DNA of 64,000 bases from Streptomyces resistomycificus (lineage in GTDB: Bacteria > Actinomycetota > Actinomycetes > Streptomycetales > Streptomycetaceae). Shown here piece by piece: positions 30,821-38,624 of this stretch. The DNA is taken from contig NZ_KQ948992.1 in the NCBI RefSeq assembly GCF_001514265.1, positions 372,001 through 436,000 on the forward strand, read 5' to 3'. The notes under the pieces were generated by a model, which was not told the DNA's origin, did not search any database, and saw only the letters and a program-made list of their open reading frames with translations. Each line of letters opens with the position of its first letter. The first letter of the stretch is position 1. A program made the position numbers and the translations under genes.

Positions 30821-32194
30821 TCACCCCAGCCCTCGAGTGACCCGGACCCGATACTCCCCAGCCCCCGAACCCCCTGCCCCAGCGTCCCCCTCTCCCTCCG
30901 CCTCCTCATCGGCCCCCGCCCCCGTCTCCGCCCCCACCAAAGCCGCATCCTCCGCCCCCGCTCCGGTCCCCACCACCGAGATCCGCACCCCCCGCCGCGT
31001 ATCAAGGAACTCCTCCCCGGCGACGAGCGGCGCGTCGGAGAGTTCCGCGTGGACGTTCGGGCTGCGGGTGCAGCCGCCGCTGTCGCGCTGGGAGTCGTAC
31101 ACCGTGACCGGGCCCCGGCCGGTGTCGACGTCGGCGTCGACCTTGTAGACGAGGATGCCGGGACGGCACACCGCCTCGTCGTTGCCCTCGCGGGTGCGGA
31201 GTTCGACGGCGTAGCCGGTGCGGCGGTCGAGGGGGACGAAGACGAGTTTCGTGCCGCCCGCGCGGGCCAGCGGGGTCAGGGAGTACTCCGTCGTCCCGGG
31301 CGCCGTCGCGCAGTTGACCTGGGCCGCGTCCAGCCAGCCCAGTTTCCACTTGTGCCAGCCGAGGAGGTCGTTGTTGGCCCCCCAGTCCTCGCTCATGATG
31401 TCCCAGTGACCGACCGCGCCCCCGCCTTCCTGGGTGTAGAGGTCGGGAAGGCCGAAGACATGGCCGTTCTCGTGGGGGAGGACGCGGTAGCCGGTCTGTT
31501 CGTAGGAACCGGAGCCGTCGTCCTGGCGGGAGTAGACGAAGGACGCGTTGGCGACGGGCACCCCGTCCGCGACGGGTGCCTCGGTGTTGCCGGCGAAGGT
31601 CACCGACAGGACCGTGTCGAGGGCGGAGGGGCCCGCGTTCGGTGTCACCAGCACGTTGAGGAAGTCGTACGAGCGGAAGTCCACCCGGGGGTCGGCGACG
31701 GCCACGATGTCCTGGACCAGCTGCCGGTAGCCGGGGTCGAAGGGGGCGCCGCGCTCTATGCCGTACGCCCGGAAGGACTTGGGCATGCGCAGCCAGCCGG
31801 GGATCGGCGTCTCGGGGCGGTAGTCGAGACGGCCGTAGGAGCTGGTGCGGAACCAGTTCTGGGTCTGGGGGAAGAACTCGCGGAAGCGGTCGACGGCGCT
31901 GCCCGAACCGGGTGCGTCGGAGAAGTCGACCATCAGGGTGAGGGCGCGGACTGTGCCGGTGGAGCGGGAGTAGCCGCCGGGGGTGGGCAGGCCCTCGGAC
32001 ATCTGGACGGCGGGGCTTCCGCTGATCATGCAGGGGCCGTACGAGGAGCTGCGGGCCAGGGAGATCGGGCCGGCCGTGGTGGTGCCCGGCGCGAGGTGTC
32101 CGCTGCCGGCCGAGGTGCTGACGGCGAGGGTCAGCACGGTCACGGACGCGAGGGCGGCCACGCGGCGCGGGCGTATCCGACGGCTCGGCTGCAT
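30821..32194 (-). CDS. secreted M6-family metalloprotease
   Basis: 457 aa from the ATG at 32192-32194 behind GAAGGGG. A signal peptide with RRIRPRRVAALASVTVLTLAVSTSAG precedes the M6 core: LTLMVDFSDAPGSG, FFPQTQNWFRTSSYGRLDY and the zinc motif HENGH (241-245, an HExxH), followed by GLPDLY and the Met-turn-like WDIMSEDWG. The C-terminal ~50 residues are Gly/Ala/Glu-rich, an odd low-complexity insert before a final EYRVRV strand. Extracellular zinc endopeptidase; substrate unknown. A TGTGAC-N4-GTCACA palindrome lies upstream. Confidence 0.85.
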   Translation of the reverse strand: MQPSRRIRPRRVAALASVTVLTLAVSTSAGSGHLAPGTTTAGPISLARSSSYGPCMISGSPAVQMSEGLPTPGGYSRSTGTVRALTLMVDFSDAPGSGSAVDRFREFFPQTQNWFRTSSYGRLDYRPETPIPGWLRMPKSFRAYGIERGAPFDPGYRQLVQDIVAVADPRVDFRSYDFLNVLVTPNAGPSALDTVLSVTFAGNTEAPVADGVPVANASFVYSRQDDGSGSYEQTGYRVLPHENGHVFGLPDLYTQEGGGAVGHWDIMSEDWGANNDLLGWHKWKLGWLDAAQVNCATAPGTTEYSLTPLARAGGTKLVFVPLDRRTGYAVELRTREGNDEAVCRPGILVYKVDADVDTGRGPVTVYDSQRDSGGCTRSPNVHAELSDAPLVAGEEFLDTRRGVRISVVGTGAGAEDAALVGAETGAGADEEAEGEGDAGAGGSGAGEYRVRVTRGLG

Positions 32195-32316
32195 GCATGG
32201 GCCCCTTCGGTCCGCGGCAGCCGCCGATCTGAAGGCTGCGCCCTTCATCACCCTCTGGCGGGGGATTCGCGGGCGCGCGCTGGAAGAGCCCGAACGTGGG
32301 TTTCCGCGCCGGACGC

Positions 32317-32336
32317 CATGTGACTCAGGTCACATG
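32317..32336. promoter_or_regulatory. CRP-like palindrome
   Basis: CATGTGACTCAGGTCACATG is a perfect 8+8 bp inverted repeat around TCAG and matches the general Crp core GTG-N6-CAC / TGTGA-N6-TCACA. It lies 123 bp upstream of the M6 protease start and 220 bp upstream of the TetR start. Confidence 0.6.
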
Positions 32337-32457
32337 AAACCGGGTATCGAGCGGGAAATAACCGGGGACGTCTTCCCCGTTTAGACCTGTGTGTCCGAGC
32401 GAAACGGGGAGAGCCTCCCCGGATCGCACACCACGGGGGCCGCACGGCCAATCACGA

Positions 32458-32529
32458 CCATTAGAACCATCAGAGTCATCAAGGCCATCAAGGCCATCAG
32501 AACCATCAGAGCCATCAGAACCATCAGGT
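32458..32529 (+). repeat. 9-bp tandem array (CCATCAGAA-type)
   Basis: Eight head-to-tail 9-mers (CCATTAGAA, CCATCAGAG, TCATCAAGG, CCATCAAGG, CCATCAGAA...) directly upstream of the TetR ribosome site, and AT-richer than the surroundings. In the TetR frame it would read as repeated Thr-Ile-Arg/Ala-Ile-Lys, but it precedes the likely start. Confidence 0.85.
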
Positions 32530-32555
32530 TTCACCCTCAGACCCAGGAGCACGCC

Positions 32556-33197
32556 GTGGAGACCGCCACCCCCGTCCGCAAGGCGCCCCGGCCTCGCGCC
32601 GACGCTCTGCGCAACCGGGAGCGGATCGTCGCCGCCGCCCGGGAGATGTTCGTCGAGTTGGGACCGGACGTCCCGCTAGACGAGGTCGCCCGCCGGGCCG
32701 GTGTCGGCAACGCCACGGTGTACCGCAACTTCCCGGACCGCGACGCACTGGTCCGCGAGGTCGTGTGCTCGGTCATGGACCGCACCTCGGAGGCGGCGGA
32801 GCGGGCGCTGGCGGAGACCGGCGACGCGTTCGCGGCGCTGGCGCGCTTCGTGCACACCGCCGCCGACGAGCGGATCAGCGCGCTGTGCCCGATGGTCACC
32901 TCCACGTTCGACCAGCACCACCCCGATCTGGAAGCGGCACGCGAGCGCGTCGAGCAGCTCGTGGAGCGCCTCATGGACCGCGCCAAGGCGGCCGGTCAGC
33001 TCCGCACCGACGTGGGACTCGGTGACCTGATGATCACCGTTGCCCAGCTCAGCCGGCCCCCGGCCGGCACCGCCTGCTTCAGCGTCGACCGCTTCGTACA
33101 CCGCCATCTGCAGCTGTTCCTGGACGGACTGCGGGCCCCGGCCCGCTCCACCCTGCCGGGCACGGCCGTGACCATGGAGGACCTCCGCCAGGCCTGA
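32556..33197 (+). CDS. TetR-family regulator
   Basis: 213 aa from a GTG at 32556 with AGGAG 7 nt upstream. N-terminal TetR HTH: RNRERIVAAAREMFVELGPDVPLDEVARRAGVGNATVYRNFPDRDALV. The C-terminal ligand domain is all-helical (TAADERISALCPMVTSTFDQHHPDLEAAR). It is followed 187 bp later by a DHA2-type drug efflux gene on the same strand, which it most likely represses. Confidence 0.88.
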   Translation: METATPVRKAPRPRADALRNRERIVAAAREMFVELGPDVPLDEVARRAGVGNATVYRNFPDRDALVREVVCSVMDRTSEAAERALAETGDAFAALARFVHTAADERISALCPMVTSTFDQHHPDLEAARERVEQLVERLMDRAKAAGQLRTDVGLGDLMITVAQLSRPPAGTACFSVDRFVHRHLQLFLDGLRAPARSTLPGTAVTMEDLRQA

Positions 33198-33326
33198 CCG
33201 ATCAGTTCAGCGCACCACAGCAGTCCTACCTGCCTGCCCACCTGTCTGCCTGCCCGCCACCTACTTACCTGCCTACGTACGCCGGCTCGCGGCGGACAGC
33301 GCCGCCGAGCCTTCCTTGAAGACACC

Positions 33327-33359
33327 CTTTTTCCGTCCCTGACGACATCTTTTTCCGTC
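33327..33359 (+). promoter_or_regulatory. direct repeat CTTTTTCCGTC upstream of the MFS gene
   Basis: CTTTTTCCGTC occurs at 33327-33337 and again at 33349-33359, exactly 22 bp (two helical turns) apart, 26 bp before the MFS start. The upstream stretch 33228-33283 is a CCTGC-type low-complexity tract. The pair may be an operator. Confidence 0.5.
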
Positions 33360-33384
33360 ACGAAGTCCCGAAGTGGGTATCCCC

Positions 33385-34914
33385 ATGTCTGAAACAGCCG
33401 TCAAGGCTCCTGGCGTCCCTGATGCCAACCGCTGGAAAGCGCTGACGTTCATCGCGCTCGCCCAGCTGATGGTCGTCCTCGACGCGACCATCGTGAACAT
33501 CGCCCTGCCGTCCGCCCAGCAGGACCTGGGCATATCCGACGGCAACCGCCAGTGGGTCATCACGGCCTACGCGCTCGCCTTCGGTGGTCTGCTGCTCTTC
33601 GGCGGCCGGATCGCCGACCTGTGGGGCCGTAAGCGCACCTTCGTCGCCGGCCTGATCGGCTTCGCCGGCGCCTCCGCGCTCGGTGGCGCGGCCACCAACG
33701 AGGCGATGATGCTCGGCGCCCGCGCCCTGCAGGGTGCGTTCGGCGCACTGCTCGCGCCCGCCGCGCTCTCGCTGCTCGCCGTGATGTTCACGGAGCCCAA
33801 GGAGCGCGCCAAGGCGTTCGGCATCTACGGCGCGATCGCCGGTGGCGGCGGCGCCGTGGGCTTCATCCTCGGCGGTGTCCTCACCGAGTACCTGGACTGG
33901 CGCTGGACGTTCTTCGTGAACATCCCGTTCGCGATCATCGCGGCCGCGGGCGCCTACTACGTCATCCGTGAGCCGGCCGGCGGCCGCAACCGCTCGCCGC
34001 TCGACATCCCGGGCGTGGTCCTGTCCATCCTCGGTCTGGTCACGCTCGTCTACGCCTTCACCCGCGCCGAGTCCGACGGCTGGGGCGACTCCGTGACCGT
34101 CGGCCTGTTCGTCGCGTCGGCCCTGTTGCTCGCCGCGTTCGTCTTCGTCGAGTCCAAGGTCAAGGCCCCGCTGCTGCCGCTGCGCGTCATCACCGAGCGC
34201 AACCGTGGCGGTGTCTACCTCTCCCTCGGTCTCGCGATCATCGCGATGTTCGGCCTGTTCCTCTTCCTGACCTACTACCTGCAGATCGTGAAGGGCTACT
34301 CGCCGGTCAAGACCGGTTTCGCCTTCCTGCCGATGATCGGCGGCATGATGGTGGGCTCCACGCAGATCGGCACCCGCCTGATGACCCGGGTACCCCCGCG
34401 CCTGCTGATGGCTCCGGGCTTCCTGGTCGCCGCGCTCGGCATGCTGATCCTGACCCGGCTCGAGATCGGCTCCTCCTACGCCAGCACGATCCTGCCGGCG
34501 ATGGTGCTGCTCGGCCTCGGCATGGGTACGGCGTTCATGCCCGCCATGTCGCTGTCCACGTACGGCGTCGAGCCGCGTGACTCCGGTGTCGCCTCGGCGA
34601 TGGTCAACACCTCGCAGCAGGTGGGCGGCGCGATCGGTACGGCCCTGCTGAACACGATCGCCGCCTCGGCGACGACCTCGTACATCAAGGACCACATCGG
34701 CGGCGCCGGTTCCCAGGCCCAGCAGCAGCTGGTCCAGCTCGAGGGCCAGGTGCACGGCTACACCAACGCGATCTGGTTCGCCGTCGGCATCCTCGTGGTG
34801 GCCGCGACCATCGCCGCGACCCTCATCAACACCGGCCGCCCGGACACCTCCGCGGTGACCGGCTCCGGTGAGGGTGCCGAGGACGAGGTGCGGGTGCCGG
34901 TGGTCGCTCACTGA
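33385..34914 (+). CDS. DHA2-type MFS drug efflux transporter (EmrB/QacA family)
   Basis: 509 aa, 14 predicted spans. Family motifs: LMVVLDATIVNIALPSAQQDLG (motif D1), GGRIADLWGRKRTFVAGLIGF (motif A), LQGAFGALLAPAALSLL (motif B), and GGVLTEYLDWRWTFFVNIPFA (motif C plus the W-R-W-x-F-x-N-x-P signature). Proton-driven export of hydrophobic drugs is expected. The start is the ATG at 33385; an in-frame GTG at 33373 is less likely. A strong hairpin follows the stop. Confidence 0.9.
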   Translation: MSETAVKAPGVPDANRWKALTFIALAQLMVVLDATIVNIALPSAQQDLGISDGNRQWVITAYALAFGGLLLFGGRIADLWGRKRTFVAGLIGFAGASALGGAATNEAMMLGARALQGAFGALLAPAALSLLAVMFTEPKERAKAFGIYGAIAGGGGAVGFILGGVLTEYLDWRWTFFVNIPFAIIAAAGAYYVIREPAGGRNRSPLDIPGVVLSILGLVTLVYAFTRAESDGWGDSVTVGLFVASALLLAAFVFVESKVKAPLLPLRVITERNRGGVYLSLGLAIIAMFGLFLFLTYYLQIVKGYSPVKTGFAFLPMIGGMMVGSTQIGTRLMTRVPPRLLMAPGFLVAALGMLILTRLEIGSSYASTILPAMVLLGLGMGTAFMPAMSLSTYGVEPRDSGVASAMVNTSQQVGGAIGTALLNTIAASATTSYIKDHIGGAGSQAQQQLVQLEGQVHGYTNAIWFAVGILVVAATIAATLINTGRPDTSAVTGSGEGAEDEVRVPVVAH

Positions 34915-34958
34915 GCGGCTGACGGCGGCTGCCCGGCAGTACCCCCCTTCGGGCCACG

Positions 34959-34990
34959 GTACGTACGGGGAGGGGACGCCCCGTACGTAC
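34959..34990. terminator. bidirectional terminator hairpin
   Basis: Perfect 12-bp stem GTACGTACGGGG (34959-34970) / CCCCGTACGTAC (34979-34990), 8-nt loop, between the convergent MFS and MarR genes. Confidence 0.8.
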
Positions 34991-34997
34991 GCCCCCA

Positions 34998-35038
34998 GGA
35001 CCTGCCCTGGTTTCGCTCAGCGGAGCCAGGGCAGGTCC
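34998..35038. terminator. second hairpin overlapping the MarR stop
   Basis: Perfect 13-bp stem GGACCTGCCCTGG (34998-35010) / CCAGGGCAGGTCC (35026-35038). The right arm lies inside the last codons of the MarR gene, whose stop is at 35017-35019. Confidence 0.7.
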
Positions 35039-35520
35039 GCACCCGCTTCGTCGGGCTGGAGTCCCTCGGCGACGATCTGCATGATCTCGCCGAGGGACTT
35101 CTGCTGTTCCGGGGTGAGCCGGTCGAACAGCGCGGTGCGGACGACCGCGACATGGCCCGGCGCGGACTGCTTCAGCGTCTCCAGGCCCTCGTCGGTCAGC
35201 ACCGCGAACTGGCCCCGCTTGTCGGAGGGGCAGTCCTCACGCCGTACCCAGCCGTTCTTCTCCAGGCGGGCCACCGCGTGCGAGAGACGGGAGCGGGTGA
35301 TCTTCGCGTGCATGGCCAGCTCGGTCATGCGCAGCCGCCGCTGCGGGGAGTCGGCGAGCTTGACGAGCAGCCCGTAGTAGATGTGGGGCATGCCGGCGTC
35401 GCGCTGGAGCTGGCGGTCCAGGTGGTCTTCGAGGAGTGTGGTGGCGTGCACGTAGGAGCGCCAGACGCGCTGCTCCTCTTCGTTGAGCCAGCGTGGCTCT
35501 TCAGTGGATGCCGTGTTCAT
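35017..35520 (-). CDS. MarR-family regulator
   Basis: 167 aa from the ATG at 35518-35520 (MNTASTEEPRWLNEEEQRVWRSY). Winged-helix core: HIYYGLLVKLADSPQRRLRMTELAMHAKITRSRLSHAVARLEKNGWVRREDCPSDKRGQFAVLTDEG. The R(E)D...DKRG wing is typical of MarR. It is divergent from a DODA-type dioxygenase gene, sharing a 127-bp promoter region with a GCTTCAA-AG-TTGAAGC palindrome, so it probably represses that gene and itself. Confidence 0.9.
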   Translation of the reverse strand: MNTASTEEPRWLNEEEQRVWRSYVHATTLLEDHLDRQLQRDAGMPHIYYGLLVKLADSPQRRLRMTELAMHAKITRSRLSHAVARLEKNGWVRREDCPSDKRGQFAVLTDEGLETLKQSAPGHVAVVRTALFDRLTPEQQKSLGEIMQIVAEGLQPDEAGADLPWLR

Positions 35521-35545
35521 GTATCCCACTGTACGAGAGCTCTCC

Positions 35546-35574
35546 TTGAATATTAAACAAATCAGGCGTAGAGT
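35546..35574 (+). promoter_or_regulatory. promoter of the dioxygenase gene
   Basis: TTGAAT (35546-35551), 17-bp spacer, TAGAGT (35569-35574). The predicted start is near 35580, just before the MarR-type palindrome. Confidence 0.6.
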
Positions 35575-35587
35575 CCTGAAAGTAGAA

Positions 35588-35603
35588 GCTTCAAAGTTGA
35601 AGC
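35588..35603. promoter_or_regulatory. MarR-type operator palindrome
   Basis: GCTTCAA-AG-TTGAAGC, a perfect 7+7 bp inverted repeat directly downstream of the predicted transcription start of the dioxygenase gene. A second partial TTGAA half-site lies at the -35 box. Confidence 0.7.
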
Positions 35604-35647
35604 AATAGACCCAGGTTCGACGCGACGATCCTCAAGGAGTAGCCGCC

Positions 35648-36439
35648 ATGTCCGCCGCCACGCAGGAGCGCATGCCTGCTCTCTACCTCAGTCACGGTGC
35701 CCCGCCCCTCGCGGACGACCCGATCTGGCCCGGCGAGCTCGCCGCGTGGTCCGCCGGGCTGCCCCGCCCCAAGGCGATCCTGATGGTCTCCGCCCACTGG
35801 GAGGAGGCCCCGCTCGCCCTCGGCGCCGTCGAGACCGTCCCCCTCGTCTACGACTTCTGGGGCTTCCCGGAGCACTACTACAAGGTGAGGTACGCCGCCC
35901 CCGGCGCCCCCAAACTCGCCGAGTCGGTACGCAAGTTGCTGCGCGCGCCCGGTACGCCGGTCCAGGACATCCCGGACCGCGGCCTCGACCACGGGGCGTA
36001 CGTCCCGCTGGTGGAGATGTTCCCCGAGGCCGACATCCCGGTCCTGCAGATCTCCATGCCGACCCTCGACCCGGTCCGCCTGATGGAGATCGGCCGCAAG
36101 CTCGCGCCGCTGCGCGACGAGGGCGTGCTGATCGTCGGCTCCGGCTTCTTCACCCACAACCTGGCGGCCCTGCGGCACACCGGCCCCGGCGTGCCCACCT
36201 GGTCGGCCGAGTTCGACGAGTGGGGCCGCCGCGCCCTGGAGAACCGCGACTGGGACGCCCTGCTGGACTTCCTGCGCAAGGCCCCGGCCGGCCGGTACGC
36301 CCACCCGCGCACCGAGCACTTCGCCCCGCTGTTCGTGACCATGGGCGCGGCCGACGTGGTCGGCGAGCTGGACGCCCAGAAGTCCGTGATCGACGGGTTC
36401 TGGATGGGGCTGGCGAAGCGCTCGATGCAGTTCGGCTGA
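35648..36439 (+). CDS. DODA-type extradiol aromatic ring-opening dioxygenase
   Basis: 263 aa class III extradiol dioxygenase (LigB fold, YgiD/4,5-DOPA-dioxygenase type). Metal ligands by comparison with YgiD: His16 (LYLSHGAPP), His50 (MVSAHWE) and His224 (TEHFAPLF). The substrate-side motifs PLVYDFWGFPEHYY and LDHGAYVPL are conserved. It cleaves catechol-type rings with O2; the natural substrate is unknown. The ribosome site AAGGAG lies just upstream. The divergent MarR regulator points to induction by a phenolic compound. Confidence 0.9.
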   Translation: MSAATQERMPALYLSHGAPPLADDPIWPGELAAWSAGLPRPKAILMVSAHWEEAPLALGAVETVPLVYDFWGFPEHYYKVRYAAPGAPKLAESVRKLLRAPGTPVQDIPDRGLDHGAYVPLVEMFPEADIPVLQISMPTLDPVRLMEIGRKLAPLRDEGVLIVGSGFFTHNLAALRHTGPGVPTWSAEFDEWGRRALENRDWDALLDFLRKAPAGRYAHPRTEHFAPLFVTMGAADVVGELDAQKSVIDGFWMGLAKRSMQFG

Positions 36440-36467
36440 TGGGGAGGGTTCGGCGCCTGGCCACGGC

Positions 36468-36998
36468 CTACAGGTCCTTCTCGTACCAGGCGACGTCCCA
36501 GTAGCGGCCGAACTTGCGGCCCACCTCCCGGTACGTGCCGACGTACCGGAACCCGAAGCGCTCGTGCAGCCGGGTGGACGCCTCGTTGGGCTGCGCTATG
36601 CCCGCGTAGGCGCGGTGCACGTCCTCCTCCGCCAGGGCCTCGAACAGGGCCTTGTAGAGCAGCGTGCCGACACCGCGGCGGCCGGCGTCCGGGGCGACGT
36701 AGACGGTGACCTCCACGGAGGTCGTGTACGCCGGCTTCGGCCGGAACGCGCTGGATGTGGCGTAGCCGAGGATCCGCTGTGAGGTTCCTGGGGATGCGGT
36801 CTCCGTGGCAACCATCAGCCGGTGCGGGCCGTCTTCAGGGTGGGAGAGCAGCCAAGGGCGGCGCTCTTCCGCAGTGAAGGCAGCCGTGTCGAATGTGATG
36901 GGCGTCTCACGAACGTAGTGGTTGTAGATGTCGGTGAGGGCTACGAGATCACTGTCGACTCCCGGCCTGACCTGCACCTCTGTACGTTCCGGCGGCAT
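36468..36998 (-). CDS. GNAT acetyltransferase, phosphinothricin N-acetyltransferase-like
   Basis: 176 aa with the PAT/Bar layout: LTDIYNHYVRETPITFDT at the N-terminus, then SVEVTVYVAPDAGRRGVGTLLYKALFEAL (motif A, acetyl-CoA loop RRGVG), GIAQPNEASTRLHERFGFRYVGTYREVGRKFGRYWDVAWYEK. IYNHYV..T..TF and FGRYWDVAWYE are typical of phosphinothricin/methionine-sulfone acetyltransferases, but many relatives have other amine substrates. Convergent with the dioxygenase gene. Confidence 0.88.
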   Translation of the reverse strand: MPPERTEVQVRPGVDSDLVALTDIYNHYVRETPITFDTAAFTAEERRPWLLSHPEDGPHRLMVATETASPGTSQRILGYATSSAFRPKPAYTTSVEVTVYVAPDAGRRGVGTLLYKALFEALAEEDVHRAYAGIAQPNEASTRLHERFGFRYVGTYREVGRKFGRYWDVAWYEKDL

Positions 36999-37058
36999 CG
37001 GTCCTCCTCGTGTGGCCGCGCAGGATACTGCATGATCAGAAAAATAGCGGGGTCGGTT

Positions 37059-37085
37059 GGGAATTCTGTCCTGATTCCAGTCGTT
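37059..37085 (+). promoter_or_regulatory. SigR-type promoter of hrdD
   Basis: GGGAAT (37059-37064), exactly 18 bp, then GTT (37083-37085): an exact match to the Streptomyces SigR consensus GGGAAT-N18-GTT. hrdD is an established SigR target in S. coelicolor. The transcript would start near 37092, followed by a GGGCAC/GTGCCC hairpin in the leader. Confidence 0.85.
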
Positions 37086-37169
37086 GTTTCCATCGGATGC
37101 AGGGCACCCGAGGAGAGTGCCCAGCGTCTAAGGACCACCCGCTGACCTCACCATCGCAAGGGAGCACGC

Positions 37170-38165
37170 ATGGCAACCCGTGCCGTCGCCCGTCGTCAGT
37201 CCGCCACCGGCCGGACCGACACGGCAAGCAGTGTTCGCACCCATGGCGGCGAGATCGCCGACCGCGACCTGGTCGGCATGTATCTCGACGAGATCGCGCG
37301 TACACCGCTGCTCGACGCCGCCAAGGAAGTCGAGCTGTCCCAGATCATCGAGGCCGGAGTCTTCGCCCAGCAGCTTCTCGACGGGTACGAGGAGTCGAAG
37401 GCGGACGCCAGCCGTGACGAGCTCGAGGCCCTGGTCGCCGACAGCGAGCGGGCCAAGGATGTCTTCATCCGGTCCAACCTCCGTCTGGTCGTCGCCGTGG
37501 CCCGCCGCTACCCCCGTAGCGGTCTCCCGCTCCTCGACCTGATCCAGGAGGGCAACGCCGGCCTGGTGCGCGCTGTCGAGAAGTTCGACTACCGCAAGGG
37601 CTTCAAGTTCTCGACGTACGCGACCTGGTGGATCCGGCAGGCGATCACCCGCTCCATCGCGGACCAGTCGCGCACCATCCGGCTGCCCGTCCACCTGGTG
37701 GAGGAGCTGGGCCGGATCCGCCGGGTGCAGCGCGAGTTCAACCGCGAGCACGGCCGTGACCCGGAGCCGGCGGAGATCGCCGCCGAGCTCGCCTCCACGC
37801 CCGAGCGCGTGACGGACGTGCTGGACTGGGCCCGCGACCCGGTCTCCCTGAACATGTCGGTGGACGACGACGGCGACACCCAGTTCGGCGACCTCCTCGA
37901 GGACACCTCCGCGGTGTCCCCGGAGCAGTCCGTGCTGACCCTGCTGCGCAGCGAGGAGCTCGACGACCTGATCGGCCGCCTCGACCAGCGCACCGCCTCC
38001 ATCATCAAGATGCGGTACGGCATCGAGGACGGCCGGGAGCGCACGCTGACCGAGGTCGGCAAGGAGCACGGCCTGACGCGGGAGCGGATCCGTCAGATCG
38101 AAAAGCACGCGCTGCTGGAGCTGAAGAAGCTGGCGAGGGACACCGGGTTCGACGCGGCGGCGTGA
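37170..38165 (+). CDS. hrdD: group 2 RNA polymerase sigma factor HrdD
   Basis: 331 aa, nearly the same length and sequence as I recall for S. coelicolor HrdD. There is no region 1.1. Region 1.2 is RDLVGMYLDEIARTPLLDAAKEVELSQ. Region 2 carries NLRLVVAVARRYPRSGLPLLDLIQEGNAGLVRAVEKFDYRKGFKFSTYATWWIRQAITRSI. Region 3 is RIRRVQREFNREHGRDPEPAEIA. Region 4.2 is LTEVGKEHGLTRERIRQIEKHALLELKKL. It is a nonessential paralogue of the principal sigma factor HrdB with similar -10/-35 recognition. Expression should respond to thiol-oxidative stress through the SigR promoter. Confidence 0.95.
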   Translation: MATRAVARRQSATGRTDTASSVRTHGGEIADRDLVGMYLDEIARTPLLDAAKEVELSQIIEAGVFAQQLLDGYEESKADASRDELEALVADSERAKDVFIRSNLRLVVAVARRYPRSGLPLLDLIQEGNAGLVRAVEKFDYRKGFKFSTYATWWIRQAITRSIADQSRTIRLPVHLVEELGRIRRVQREFNREHGRDPEPAEIAAELASTPERVTDVLDWARDPVSLNMSVDDDGDTQFGDLLEDTSAVSPEQSVLTLLRSEELDDLIGRLDQRTASIIKMRYGIEDGRERTLTEVGKEHGLTRERIRQIEKHALLELKKLARDTGFDAAA

Positions 38166-38546
38166 CGCGCCGTGGCGCTCAAAACCCGTTGCTCCCACGG
38201 TCGGCGGTGGTCCTGGCCGTCGGCGGGGCGCGGCGCCGGGAGGCGCGCGACCGCCGGCGGCCGCGTACGCCGGGTGGCGAAAGACCGCGCAAACATGGCG
38301 TTGTAACGCCGCTTCAACCGGCGGAGCACCGGGAACAAGACTTCCGGGCCCAGGAGTTCGAGTCGTCGGGCCAGGCTGTCACCGCAAGGTCCACCGAACC
38401 TCTGCCCTCAGACCGGCCGCCCCACAGAGCCAAGTCCCGCCGCAATCCCCCCGGCGCCGGGACTCTCCGAGAGCCGGGCTTCGGCGCCCTCCCCCCGGGT
38501 GCCGAGGTCCGGCTCGTCTTCTCGCCGGGGCCGAGCACGCTGGATC

Positions 38547-38585
38547 GGCGGGCCACCCCGTACCTGAACACCGGGGTGGCCCGCC
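38547..38585. terminator. strong hairpin before the TetR gene
   Basis: Perfect 14-bp stem GGCGGGCCACCCCG (38547-38560) / CGGGGTGGCCCGCC (38572-38585) with an 11-nt loop, 40 bp upstream of the TetR start. It may end hrdD transcription, although it is ~380 bp past the hrdD stop. The rest of the 460-bp gap shows no gene. Confidence 0.65.
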
Positions 38586-38624
38586 AGATGGCAGATTCTG
38601 TCACATGGGCATAGCCTGCCGAAC

